64,000 nt of DNA. It comes from Planctomycetota bacterium (GTDB lineage: Bacteria; Planctomycetota; UBA1135; UBA2386). The translations under genes were made by a program, and so were the position numbers. The stretch is taken from positions 1 to 64,000 of the forward strand of contig JADLFX010000019.1 of the NCBI GenBank assembly GCA_020849665.1, given 5' to 3'. Below are positions 25,976-34,691 of the stretch, piece by piece. Below the pieces are notes generated by a model that did no database searches, was not told where the DNA came from, and saw only the letters and a list, made by a program, of their open reading frames with translations. Every line of letters starts with the position of its first letter. Position 1 is the first letter of the stretch.

Positions 25976-28900
25976 ATGCGTGGGTGGCGGTGGCTGGTCG
26001 TGGGGTGCCTGCTGGCGGCGTGCGGCGCTCCGTCGGCCCCGGTCCCTCTGCCGGACCGTGGGCCGCGCGGCGTGGGCGAGGTGCTGCACGACGCGTTCGG
26101 CGCGGCGACCTTGGCCTGGCCCTCCGACCCCGCCGGGGCCCGCGCGCTCTTCGCCGCCCACGACGTCGTGGTCGTGGTGGCGCAGGGCCGTGCGCGGCCG
26201 CAGCCTGTGGCGGATGCCGAGCTGCGGCGCGCCGTCGTCGAGGGCGTGCGGGACGGTGCCTGCCTGCTGGTCCTCGGGCACGCGGCGCTCCTGGCGCATG
26301 CGCTCGGCTTCGAGCCGGTGGCTCCCGACCGGGTCGACACGTACCGATGGGGACTCGACCAGCGGAGCGCCGTGGGCCGCTACCTCTACGGGCTGCGTGT
26401 GCCGGTTCCGGACGACCCGCTGGCGCGCTCGCTGCTGCGCGAGCTGGTGCTCGCGCGCGACCCGGGCACGGTGCTGCTGGGAGGGGGCGAGGGCGTCACG
26501 GTGGAGACCTGCCACTGGGAAGCGGCCGCCCCGCAGCGCGGCGACGTGCTCGGGAGGATGTACCGCGAACGCGACGGCGAGGGCCTGGACCTGGATGCCG
26601 CGGTGCTCGTGCGCTGGCGCGAGGGCCGTGGTCAGGTGCTCGCCTACGGCAACCTGCCCGAGCCTTGGCGTGGCGACGCCCCGGTCGGGGCCAATGCCCG
26701 GCGCTTCCTGAGCAACGCCGTGCAGGCCCTGCATCCCGGCCGTGCGCCCCGCGTGGCGCTCTGCGTCCTCGGCGCTCCGCCGCCACCGGCCCCCGCGCCG
26801 CGCGCGCTCGCGCCGCTGGCGCAGCGCCGCCACCCGGGGATCCCCACGCTCGCGGCGTGGGGGTGGCAGGTGCCGCTCAACCACCAGCAGGGCGCCCGCG
26901 AGCCGCTCCTGCCGGTGCAGCTGACGGAGGGCGCACTGGTGCCCGCGGCCCGGAGCGGGGCGGGACTCGTGGTCCTGCGTGCCACCGACCTCGCCCTCGG
27001 CTATCCCCTGGGCTGGTCGCAGGCGGATCCGCTCCGCCGCCCGGCTGCGTACCTCGGCCACGATGCGTGGCCTGCATACGGTGTGCGCGGCCTGCGCGAG
27101 ATCGCGGCGCGCGCCCACGGGCTCGGGCTGCGGCCCTTCCTCGACCTCGAGCCGCCGCCCGCGCCGCGCGGCCATCCGGACGAGACGCTGCTGGCGTTCC
27201 GCTTCCTGGCCAGGGAGCTCTTCGATCTCCGCTCGTCCGGCACGGCGGCGTTCGCCGGGATCGGCGTGCGCGAGTGGCCCGACGATCCGGAGGGCAGGAC
27301 CCTCGCGGTGCTGGCGCTGCACCAGCCCGACGGCGGCGCGTTCGCGGGCGGCTGGCGCGGCCTGGAGCGGCAGGGCTTCGTGCCCGCCCTGGTCCCGGAG
27401 CTGGGGCGGCCGGGCGAGATCCCCGCGCAGGGGCTCTCCGACCGCTGGCGCGCGGCGTTCCTGCCGGAGCAGTGGCCCGCGGCGGCGCTCGACGCGCGCA
27501 CGTGGCGCCCCTCGTCCCGCCTCTGGGGCAAGGCGCACGCTCTGGCCGGCGGCAGCTACGGCGACTGGGTCCTGAGCCAGGCCGCGGACTTCGTGCGCGC
27601 GCGACTCGACGCCGCGCCGGTGCTGTGGTGGGAGGCGCACGGCGGCGCGATCACGCCTCCCGACACCGTGCGCTACGTGCACGGCGTCTCGCTGGATCCG
27701 CTGCGCGCGGCGGTCGCGGCGCGGCCCTGGGCCACGGGAACGGGCGGATGGCGCGACCTGCAGCGCCGGTTCGCCGGCACGGTGCAGACCGGGTTCGGCG
27801 CCGAGGTCGACCTGCCCCACGACGCGGCGTTCCTGCAGAACAACCACCTGCGCCTGTGCGGCTCCGGTGGCGCGCTGCTCTTCGATCCCGGCGGGCTGGC
27901 GCGCTTCCGCGACGCCCAGGAGGGTGCGGTGGTGGCGGCGCCCTCCTTCCTGACCACCCGGATCGGCCAGTTCCGGCCCAGCCCGCGCAGCGCGAGCGAG
28001 ACCGTGCGTGACTTCGTCGGTGCGGTACCGCGCGGCGCGGGAGGCTACGGATCGCTGGTCGAGCTGCGTGGCGCGGAGGTCGGGGCCGGTCGCTTCCCGG
28101 CGCGGCTGGCGCACGACGATCTGCCGAGCTGGCCGCGCGGCGTGCTGGTCGGGTTCCGGGCCGAGCCCGGCCGTCACGACCTGGAAGTGGTGCTGCGCGG
28201 CGTCGAGGGACGCGGCGTCGTGGAGGTGCGGCGCGAAGAGGAGCTGATCCACCTGCTGCCGTTCGCCAGCGGGGCCGGCGCGACGCGCCATGTCGTGCGC
28301 TGCGACATGGCGGAGGGCGGCGAGCGCCGCCTCTCCCTTGCGGTCGTGGACGGTGGCACGGTGGCCGTCGAGATGTGCCGGCTCCTGCGCGGGCCCGAGA
28401 CCGAGGTGGCCGAGGAGAGCCGCATCGTGCACCCGGCGGGCCACCGCGCCGTGCTCGTGGAGCAGAGCTCGTCGCAGGCCCACGCGGAGCGGCGCACCCT
28501 GACCACGATCGCGGACTGGCCGGGCTTCGTCCTGGCGATCGACTACCGGCACGCGGCGGCGAACGTGCGCGTGACCCGCCACTTCGGTCTCGCGTCCTAC
28601 CGGCGCGTCGCGCGTGCGCTGCAGGCCGGGTCCGACGCGCTGCGCGGCCCCTTCGTGCTCAGTGCGGACGATCCGGCACTGCCGGCGCTGGCCGTGGTGC
28701 CGTACCGCCTGCCCCGCTACCACAACTTCGTCCTCGACGCGGTGGGCGGGCTCCAGCTGGTCGGCTACCCGCGCAGCAATGAGGAGGTGCGCGTGGGCTT
28801 CGTGTTCCTGCGCGCTGCCGGCGACGAGGCGCTGGCCCACCTGCCGGCGCTCTGCGCGGAGGTCGAGGCGCCACGCGAGATCCCGCTCGATGCCGATGGC

Positions 28901-29638
28901 GTGGCGGACCTCGCGCCGCTCGTGCCGGTCGCGCACGCCCGGGTCGTGGCGATCCGCCACGCCGAGCCCGGACCGTTCCTGGTGCGCGAACAGGGTGGGT
29001 GGACCGGGCGCGGCGCGCAGGGCGCCGGCGACGGCCTGGCCTGGCTGCACGTCGTGCACGCGGCGGGCGATACCGTGCGCATCGCCGCCGAGCCGACGTG
29101 GCGCGGCCCGCGCGCGAGCCCAGGCTGGCGCCAGAGCCTGCGCATCGAGGAGCTGCCGGCGGCAGCCGCGGATCAGGCGGAGCAGGTGCTGCGGGTGAGC
29201 GTGCTGCGCGTGCCGGCACTGGTGGGGGCGCCGGGCGTGACCTTCGCAGCACCCTTCGACGTGGTGGAACTGGACGGCAGGCCGTGGGCGTACTTCGCCG
29301 AGCGCACCGTCTACCTGCCGCGCGAGCCCGGCACCTGGCGCCTGCGCGTGCGCGCCACGGGACGGGCGCTGCCGCCCCATGTCGCGGCGACCGGCACGGT
29401 CGTGCGCGCCTGCCGCTACGACGAGAGCTCGCGCACGCTGGAGCTCTTCACCGAGGGCGGCGCGGGCACGACGAGCACCGCGTTCCTGGCCGGACCCGAG
29501 CCCGCCGCGATCGAGGGTGGCGTCCGCGTCGCCGAGGAGGAACTGGCCTGGCCGAGCGACCGGCGGCGCGTGGACGCCGTGGGCCGCGGCGTGGTCGTGC
29601 GCTTCCAGCCGGGGCTCCTGCGGGTGCGCTATCCATGA
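25976..29638 (+). CDS. very large lipoprotein of unknown function (1,220 residues)
   Basis: A type II signal (WLVVGCLLAACGAPS, lipid-accepting Cys at about residue 16) is followed by a long soluble protein. The first 300 residues look like an alpha/beta domain. Residues about 300-650 have the rhythm of a TIM-barrel-like hydrolase (LRPFLDLEPPPAP, AGIGVREWPDD, LWWEAHGG), and the remaining 550 look like successive beta-sandwich domains. This resembles the architecture of a carbohydrate-active enzyme, but I recognise no defined family and cannot assign catalytic residues with confidence. It ends in an ATGA overlap with the next gene, so the two products probably work together. Start is ATG 25976. 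Confidence 0.8.
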   Translation: MRGWRWLVVGCLLAACGAPSAPVPLPDRGPRGVGEVLHDAFGAATLAWPSDPAGARALFAAHDVVVVVAQGRARPQPVADAELRRAVVEGVRDGACLLVLGHAALLAHALGFEPVAPDRVDTYRWGLDQRSAVGRYLYGLRVPVPDDPLARSLLRELVLARDPGTVLLGGGEGVTVETCHWEAAAPQRGDVLGRMYRERDGEGLDLDAAVLVRWREGRGQVLAYGNLPEPWRGDAPVGANARRFLSNAVQALHPGRAPRVALCVLGAPPPPAPAPRALAPLAQRRHPGIPTLAAWGWQVPLNHQQGAREPLLPVQLTEGALVPAARSGAGLVVLRATDLALGYPLGWSQADPLRRPAAYLGHDAWPAYGVRGLREIAARAHGLGLRPFLDLEPPPAPRGHPDETLLAFRFLARELFDLRSSGTAAFAGIGVREWPDDPEGRTLAVLALHQPDGGAFAGGWRGLERQGFVPALVPELGRPGEIPAQGLSDRWRAAFLPEQWPAAALDARTWRPSSRLWGKAHALAGGSYGDWVLSQAADFVRARLDAAPVLWWEAHGGAITPPDTVRYVHGVSLDPLRAAVAARPWATGTGGWRDLQRRFAGTVQTGFGAEVDLPHDAAFLQNNHLRLCGSGGALLFDPGGLARFRDAQEGAVVAAPSFLTTRIGQFRPSPRSASETVRDFVGAVPRGAGGYGSLVELRGAEVGAGRFPARLAHDDLPSWPRGVLVGFRAEPGRHDLEVVLRGVEGRGVVEVRREEELIHLLPFASGAGATRHVVRCDMAEGGERRLSLAVVDGGTVAVEMCRLLRGPETEVAEESRIVHPAGHRAVLVEQSSSQAHAERRTLTTIADWPGFVLAIDYRHAAANVRVTRHFGLASYRRVARALQAGSDALRGPFVLSADDPALPALAVVPYRLPRYHNFVLDAVGGLQLVGYPRSNEEVRVGFVFLRAAGDEALAHLPALCAEVEAPREIPLDADGVADLAPLVPVAHARVVAIRHAEPGPFLVREQGGWTGRGAQGAGDGLAWLHVVHAAGDTVRIAAEPTWRGPRASPGWRQSLRIEELPAAAADQAEQVLRVSVLRVPALVGAPGVTFAAPFDVVELDGRPWAYFAERTVYLPREPGTWRLRVRATGRALPPHVAATGTVVRACRYDESSRTLELFTEGGAGTTSTAFLAGPEPAAIEGGVRVAEEELAWPSDRRRVDAVGRGVVVRFQPGLLRVRYP

Positions 29639-30201
29639 TCCCGGATCCGGCCCCCGGTCCCGCGCCCGCCCCGCGCCGGATGTACCTCCTGGTGGCGGCC
29701 GGGGCGCTCGGCGTCGTGCTCCTGGTCCTGCCCTGGGTCCGCTGGCCCACGGCCATGCCCGCGGCCGCGGAGCTCCGGCCCGGCGACCCCACGTTCACGC
29801 TCCTGACCCGGACCTGTGCGGAACTCGACCGGGCGTGGAGCCAGGGCCAGCGTGCCGCCGCCGAGCGCTGGCTGAGTCCGGGCTTCCAGGCGCGTCAGGC
29901 GGAGCTGCTGGCGGGGGCCCAGCCGCGGGGTGCGGGCGCGCGGCCGCCCCTCGTGGGAGCGCTGGATGGCGGTGCGCTGCTGACGGGGCGTTCGGGCGGG
30001 GAGCGCGCCGTCCTGGTGTTCGCGCGCGAGGCCGTGCCGGTGGAGGCGGGAGGCCCCGCAGGACGCTCGCTGCTGGCGCTGGTCTTCCTGTGGGACGGCT
30101 ATCGCTTCCTCCTGGACCGCAAGGAGGGCCGTGCCCTGGGCGAGGGGGAGGATGCGCGCGCGGCCGCGGCGCGTTTCGCGGCGGAACTCCTCGTTCCGTG
30201 A
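29635..30201 (+). CDS. hypothetical single-pass membrane protein coupled to the large lipoprotein
   Basis: A 188-residue protein. A short Pro-rich N-terminus precedes one transmembrane helix (MYLLVAAGALGVVLLVLPWV, residues 16-35). The rest is a soluble domain with a mixed alpha/beta look (FTLLTRTCAELDRAWSQGQ, RAVLVFAREAVPV, LALVFLWDGYRFLLDRKEG) reminiscent of NTF2-like or DUF4440-like small domains. Its ATG overlaps the stop of the lipoprotein gene (ATGA). The coupling suggests equal expression and a shared envelope role. Confidence 0.75.
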   Translation: MIPDPAPGPAPAPRRMYLLVAAGALGVVLLVLPWVRWPTAMPAAAELRPGDPTFTLLTRTCAELDRAWSQGQRAAAERWLSPGFQARQAELLAGAQPRGAGARPPLVGALDGGALLTGRSGGERAVLVFAREAVPVEAGGPAGRSLLALVFLWDGYRFLLDRKEGRALGEGEDARAAAARFAAELLVP

Positions 30202-30263
30202 CTGCGGCCACAGGGGCGGGTCGGCCGCCACGAGGGGGGCCGCGCCGGTGCCGTGCGCGACGC

Positions 30264-30269
30264 TAGACT
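30264..30269 (+). promoter_or_regulatory. candidate -10 element TAGACT
   Basis: GCTAGACT lies 28-33 bp before the ATG of the secreted-protein gene at 30297. It resembles the GCTAGAAT before 19257. A GGAGA ribosome-binding site follows downstream. No -35 box is evident. Confidence 0.3.
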
Positions 30270-30296
30270 CTGGGTTCCTGCCCAGGAGACCCGAGC

Positions 30297-31355
30297 ATGA
30301 TCCGCACCCTTCTCACCACACTCCTCGCCGCCGGCGCCCTCGCCGCACAGTCCAGTTCCTTCGTCGTCCCGGCCAGCGCCACCAACGCGCCGGGCAACGC
30401 CAGCTTCGGCTTCCCGTTCAGCTACACCGGCTACACCCGTCTCCAGCAGGCCATCGGCACCAGCCACTTCACGGGTCCCAAGGTGCTCTTCGGGATGGCC
30501 CTCCGACCCCGGTCCTTCCCGACCTCGGTGATCGAGGTGCAGGTGCAGGGCATGGACGTGCGCCTCTCGGACTGCGCGCGGCCGCTGAACGCCCTGGACA
30601 CCACGTACGGCAACAACGTGGGTGCGAACGTCGCCCTCGTGTTCAGCGGCTCGTTCAACATCCGCCGGCCGAATCCGCAGGACGGCCTGGAGTTCTCGCT
30701 GCTGATCCCGTTCTCGCAGCTCTACGTGCACGCCAACACGGCGCCGCTGCTGATCGACCTCGCGCCCACCAGCTTCCAGAACCTGCCCTGCGGGAGCGGC
30801 GGCAACGGCACGGCCTTCGACTTCGTCAACAACGATCCCAACATGGCGATCATGTACGGGAAGAACGGCCAGTGCGGCCTGCCGACGGCCAACGGCAATC
30901 CCGGCACCGGCGGCTACGTCATCCGCTTCTACGACCAGGACCAGATGCTGCCGTATGGCAAGGCCTGCCGCGCGGCATCGGGGCGTCCGGTGATCGCCTC
31001 GACCGGTGGGGCTCCGGGAATCGGCAACTCCTCGTTCGCGATCACGCTCCTGGCGCCGGGTCTGACGGCCGGTACCGCGGCGCTGCTCTTCGCGCGCGAA
31101 TCGGCAGTGTTCGGCGGCCTCTCGCTCCCTGCCGAGCTGGGGTTCATCGGCGCACCCGACTGCTTCCTCGAGACCGACGTGGCGCTGGTGTTCTCCCTGC
31201 CCGTCGGCGGCGGCAACGCCGTGGCCGGACTGCCGATCCCGGCGAGCCCGGGCCTGATCGGGCAGGCCTTCAGCGCCCAGTGGGTGTTTCCGGACGCCGG
31301 AGCCAACGCGCTCGGCCTCGGCTTCAGCCAGGGCGGGCGGATGGTGATCCGCTGA
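30297..31355 (+). CDS. secreted hypothetical protein (planctomycetal type)
   Basis: A 352-residue protein with a clear signal peptide (LLTTLLAAGALAAQSSS) and a good ribosome-binding site (GGAGA, 8 bases before the ATG). The mature protein is Gly/Asn/Pro-rich and probably all-beta (FVVPASATNAPGNASFGFPF, TGPKVLFGMALRPR). It ends with a module of about 90 residues that finishes in NALGLGFSQGGRMVI. I associate this C-terminal module and the repeated mention of sample-like names in databases with one group of Planctomycetota. Its function is unknown, presumably at the cell surface or outside. Confidence 0.85.
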   Translation: MIRTLLTTLLAAGALAAQSSSFVVPASATNAPGNASFGFPFSYTGYTRLQQAIGTSHFTGPKVLFGMALRPRSFPTSVIEVQVQGMDVRLSDCARPLNALDTTYGNNVGANVALVFSGSFNIRRPNPQDGLEFSLLIPFSQLYVHANTAPLLIDLAPTSFQNLPCGSGGNGTAFDFVNNDPNMAIMYGKNGQCGLPTANGNPGTGGYVIRFYDQDQMLPYGKACRAASGRPVIASTGGAPGIGNSSFAITLLAPGLTAGTAALLFARESAVFGGLSLPAELGFIGAPDCFLETDVALVFSLPVGGGNAVAGLPIPASPGLIGQAFSAQWVFPDAGANALGLGFSQGGRMVIR

Positions 31356-31395
31356 ACCAGCACCGCGCCGGACTGCGGCCGGAGCGCAGCGGGCC

Positions 31396-31677
31396 ATGAG
31401 CCTCTTCGGGGTCCTGGCAGGCGTGCTGGCGGTGGCGAGCGTCCTGCTCTTCGTGCCCGGCGCGTTCGTGCCGGGCCTTGCCCGCGCGGGCCTGCGCCTG
31501 GCCGCGCTCGCCGGGATGCTGGCCGCAGGCCTCCTCCTGCTCGCCGCGGGGCTGATGGCGTTTGCCGAGCGGCCGGATCCCTGGCCCTTCTTCGTGCTCC
31601 TGGGCCTCCTGGTGAACGTTGGGCTCCTCGTGCTGGAGGTGAAGACCTCGCGCGCGGAGGCGGACCTGCCGCGCTGA
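31396..31677 (+). CDS. hypothetical small membrane protein
   Basis: A 93-residue, very hydrophobic protein with about three transmembrane helices (FGVLAGVLAVASVLLFVPGA, LAALAGMLAAGLLLLAAGLM, FFVLLGLLVNVGLLVLEV) and a short charged tail. It starts at ATG 31396, 40 bp after the secreted-protein gene, and precedes moaA by 41 bp. The family is not recognised. Confidence 0.65.
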   Translation: MSLFGVLAGVLAVASVLLFVPGAFVPGLARAGLRLAALAGMLAAGLLLLAAGLMAFAERPDPWPFFVLLGLLVNVGLLVLEVKTSRAEADLPR

Positions 31678-31718
31678 CCTGTCCGCACCACGGCCCTCGG
31701 CTACGCTAGCACGCACCC

Positions 31719-32744
31719 TTGGCGCCGCTCCTCGACACTTTCCGCCGGCCCCTGCGCAACCTGCGTCTGTCGGTCACCGACCGATGCAACCTGCGCTGTG
31801 CCTACTGCATGCCGGAGGAGGAGTACGCGTGGCTGCCGCGGGGCGACGTGCTCACCTTCGAGGAGATCGTCCGGCTCGTGGACGTCTTCACCGGACTGGG
31901 CGTCGAGCGCGTGCGCCTCACCGGCGGCGAACCGCTCGCGCGCCGCGACCTGCCCGAGCTGCTGCGCCTGCTCGCCAGGCGTCCGGCGCTGCGCGACATC
32001 GCCCTCACGACCAACGGGACGCTGCTCGCGGAGCAGGCCGGGGCACTGCGCGCGGCGGGGCTGCACCGGGTCACGGTGAGCCTCGACACCCTGGACCCGG
32101 AGCGCTTCCGGCGCCTCACGCGCCGCGCCTCCCACGGCCAGGTCCTGGAGGGCATCGCCGCGGCGCGCGCCGCGGGTTTCGCTGCGTTGAAGCTCGACAC
32201 GGTGGTCCTGCGCGGCACCAACGACGACGAACTCGTGCCGCTGCTCGAGTACGCCCGCTCGATCGGCGCGGAGCTGCGTTACATCGAATACATGGACGTG
32301 GGCGGCGCCACGCGCTGGAGCCCCGAACAGGTGGTCTCGCGCCGGGAGATCCTGGACCGGCTGGCCGCCCGCTACGGCCCGATCGACGCGGTGCACGACG
32401 ACTCGAGCGCCCCCGCCGACCTCTTCCGCCTGCCGGACGGCCTCGTGTTCGGGATCATCTCGTCGACCACCCAGCCGTTCTGCGCCACCTGCGACCGCAG
32501 CCGTCTCACCGCGGACGGGCACTGGTTCCTCTGCCTCTACGCCCGGGACGGCCTCGACCTGCGCGCCCTCCTGCGCGGCGGCGCGGACGACGCGGCGATC
32601 CGCGACGCCATCGCCGCGGCCTGGCGCGCGCGCACCGACCGCGGCGCCGAAGACCGCCTCGCCCTGCACCAGCGCGGTCCCATGGCATCCCTCGCCGACC
32701 TGCGCGCCGATCCCCGCCTCGAGATGCACACCCGAGGCGGCTGA
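31719..32744 (+). CDS. moaA: GTP 3',8-cyclase MoaA
   Basis: A 341-residue enzyme for the first step of molybdenum cofactor synthesis: it rearranges GTP to 3',8-cyclo-GTP. The radical SAM cluster is CNLRCAYC (C23, C27, C30), the SAM-binding region is RLTGGEPLARRDLP, and the second [4Fe-4S] site is C255-x2-C258-x13-C272. The protein ends in Gly-Gly, as required for MoaA activity. Start is TTG 31719. No other moa or mog gene is adjacent; the molybdate importer modABC lies 28 kb further on. Confidence 0.96.
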   Translation: MAPLLDTFRRPLRNLRLSVTDRCNLRCAYCMPEEEYAWLPRGDVLTFEEIVRLVDVFTGLGVERVRLTGGEPLARRDLPELLRLLARRPALRDIALTTNGTLLAEQAGALRAAGLHRVTVSLDTLDPERFRRLTRRASHGQVLEGIAAARAAGFAALKLDTVVLRGTNDDELVPLLEYARSIGAELRYIEYMDVGGATRWSPEQVVSRREILDRLAARYGPIDAVHDDSSAPADLFRLPDGLVFGIISSTTQPFCATCDRSRLTADGHWFLCLYARDGLDLRALLRGGADDAAIRDAIAAAWRARTDRGAEDRLALHQRGPMASLADLRADPRLEMHTRGG

Positions 32745-32961
32745 AACGACTCTGAGCAATCTCGACGGTCGTGTCACGGCAGCGTAGCACTTTGCATCGC
32801 TGCCGGCGGTGCACCGCACCGTGCGACTCGTGCGCCGTCCGCGGGGCACACGCTCCGCCGGCGCCGCCGCTCGCGACCGCAAGGCAGGGCTGGCGGAGGC
32901 GGGGCTCCTCTGCGAGGATCGCCTCGGGGTTCCGGCGCCCCTTCACTGCAAGGTGCACTCG

Positions 32962-33501
32962 ATGATCCGTTCGTGCCTCGTGGCGCTGGCTCTCGCCCTC
33001 GCGCCCCTCGTGCCCGCACAGGGCGCCTCCTACACACTCTTCGGCACCGCATGCGGCACGCCGGGGTTCTCGCCCTCCTTGGGTGTGCGTGGCGTGCCCA
33101 GGCTGGGCACGACGTTCACCGTGACGTACGGCGGCCCCAACCTCTGCGGCTTCCTCGGCCCGATCTCGTTCCGCTACCGGCCGATCCTGCTCACCGGCGT
33201 CTCGCGCTCGGCCATGGGGGGCATCGCGCTGCCCTGGCAGGTGCCACCGGCCCTCGCCGGCGGAGCGAATTGCCTGCTCCTGCAGAGCACGGACGTCGTC
33301 CTGCCCATGCCGGCCACGCCCGGCGGTGCGAACTGCTTCGCCTCGGAGGCGGCCTTCGCCGTGCCCAACGTCCCGGCACTCCTCGGCGTCGAGTTCTACC
33401 AGCAATGGCTGGCCTGGCTGGAGCGTTTCGACTCGCGCACCTCCACGACGACCTACACGCTCCTCCTCTCCGAGGGTGGCCACGCGAAGCTGGGGACCTG
33501 A
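32962..33501 (+). CDS. secreted hypothetical protein (planctomycetal type)
   Basis: A 179-residue protein with a signal peptide (LVALALALAPLVPAQG). The mature protein starts with YTLFGTACGTPG, an N-terminal signature I associate with secreted planctomycetal proteins, then VTYGGPNLCGFLGP and several Cys residues that could form disulfides outside the cell. It is shorter than similar proteins, without a large C-terminal domain. Start is ATG 32962. The 217-bp gap after moaA holds a GGCAGCG/CGCTGCC inverted repeat (32778-32804) without a T-run. Confidence 0.75.
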   Translation: MIRSCLVALALALAPLVPAQGASYTLFGTACGTPGFSPSLGVRGVPRLGTTFTVTYGGPNLCGFLGPISFRYRPILLTGVSRSAMGGIALPWQVPPALAGGANCLLLQSTDVVLPMPATPGGANCFASEAAFAVPNVPALLGVEFYQQWLAWLERFDSRTSTTTYTLLLSEGGHAKLGT

Positions 33502-33564
33502 GACGCGTCCGGGCACGTGCCCGGGTGGCGGCGGACCGCGTGGCGTACGCGGCCACGCGAGGCC

Positions 33565-34668
33565 TCAGCGCTGGATCCGCTCCAGCAACCGCTCCAGCCG
33601 TTGCGCGTACTCGCGCGGTTCCGTCCGCCATGCATCGCCATGGCCCGCGTCGGTGACCAGCCAGAACTCCTTGCGGGACTCCGGGGCGCGCAGCGCGGTG
33701 TAGGCCCTGCGCGCCTCGTCGGGATGCACCCGGTCGTCGAGCGCGCCCGCGATCACGAGGCTCGCCACCGGCAGGGGCACCTGCTCGAGGGCCTGGAGCG
33801 GCCGCAGCTCGTCGAGCCCGGTCCCGGTCCAGATCTCGAGCGCAAAGAGCGTGAGCGACCGGAAGGGCTGGGGCAGCGCGATGCGTCGCGGCCGGTGCTC
33901 GCCCCCGGTACCGAGCATCCGCTCGGCCGTGGCGGGCAGGTCCGTGACCGGCGAGTCGAGGACGAGCCCGGCGAGGTCGCCCACCCGCGGCGCCGCCAGT
34001 GCCACGGCCACGGCCCCGAGGCTGACGCCGAAGAGCAGCACCGGCATCTCCGCGGCCACGGGATCGGCGCGCAGCTCGGCCACGCCGGCCAGCACGTCCT
34101 CCGCCTCGAGGCGGCCCAGGGTGCACCGGCTCCGCTGGCTGCCGCCGTGATTGCGAAGCTCGACGAGCAGGAGTTCGACCCCACGCTCACGCAGGATCCC
34201 GGCCACGGTCTCCAGCTCGAACGCCGAGCGGAAGAGGCCGTGCACGAGCACCGCGGCCACGCCGCACGGCGCGCCGCGTGCCCGGATGCGGAACGCACGC
34301 AGGCGCACCCCGTCGCTCGTGGTCAGCCAGCGCAGCTCGGCGTGGGGCCCGGGCGCGAAGCCCGGCTGCGTCGCGGCCTCGAGCGTCGCGCGGGACTGCA
34401 TCTGCCAGCTCCCGTCCGGGCCGAAGCGCGGACCTGCATATCCGCGCTCGTCCGGGCGGGTGCCGGCGAGGAACGCGCCGACCGCGCCCAGCGTGAGGGG
34501 CGTGAGCACCAGGGCGTGCACGGGCAGCAACGCAGCCAGCACCACGCCCGCCCGCCGCCACCAGCCGGCGCGGACCGGCCCGCGCAGGCGTGCCACGCAC
34601 CAGCAGAGCAGCGCCGCGACGAGACTCACGCCGACCCAGAGGCCGGTGCCGATCAGGATCAGGACCAT
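33565..34668 (-). CDS. membrane-anchored alpha/beta hydrolase
   Basis: A 367-residue protein. Two N-terminal membrane helices (residues about 3-27 and 41-68) are followed by an alpha/beta hydrolase domain resembling the YfhR/BEM46-like or esterase groups. The oxyanion motif is LVHGLFRS, the nucleophile elbow is FGVSLGA (Ser216), the acid is probably Asp311 or Asp312 (GALDDRVHP), and the base is His343 (DAGHGDAW), giving a complete Ser-His-Asp triad. The substrate is unknown. It lies downstream of the gene at 34692-36836 on the same strand, with a 23-bp gap. Confidence 0.9.
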   Translation of the reverse strand: MVLILIGTGLWVGVSLVAALLCWCVARLRGPVRAGWWRRAGVVLAALLPVHALVLTPLTLGAVGAFLAGTRPDERGYAGPRFGPDGSWQMQSRATLEAATQPGFAPGPHAELRWLTTSDGVRLRAFRIRARGAPCGVAAVLVHGLFRSAFELETVAGILRERGVELLLVELRNHGGSQRSRCTLGRLEAEDVLAGVAELRADPVAAEMPVLLFGVSLGAVAVALAAPRVGDLAGLVLDSPVTDLPATAERMLGTGGEHRPRRIALPQPFRSLTLFALEIWTGTGLDELRPLQALEQVPLPVASLVIAGALDDRVHPDEARRAYTALRAPESRKEFWLVTDAGHGDAWRTEPREYAQRLERLLERIQR

Positions 34669-34691
34669 GCGTGCGGGGGAGCAGGGCCGGA

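Noticed and set aside
22988-29380. Minus-strand frame of about 2,130 codons open over several genes
   Set aside because: It is antisense to two clear genes (alpha/beta hydrolase and large lipoprotein) and partly overlaps two more. Its Arg/Pro/Gly/His-rich composition, with no domain, is that of a high-GC shadow frame.
32778-32804. GGCAGCG/CGCTGCC inverted repeat after moaA read as a terminator
   Set aside because: The stem is 7 bp with a 13-base loop and no T-run follows, so the support is too weak.
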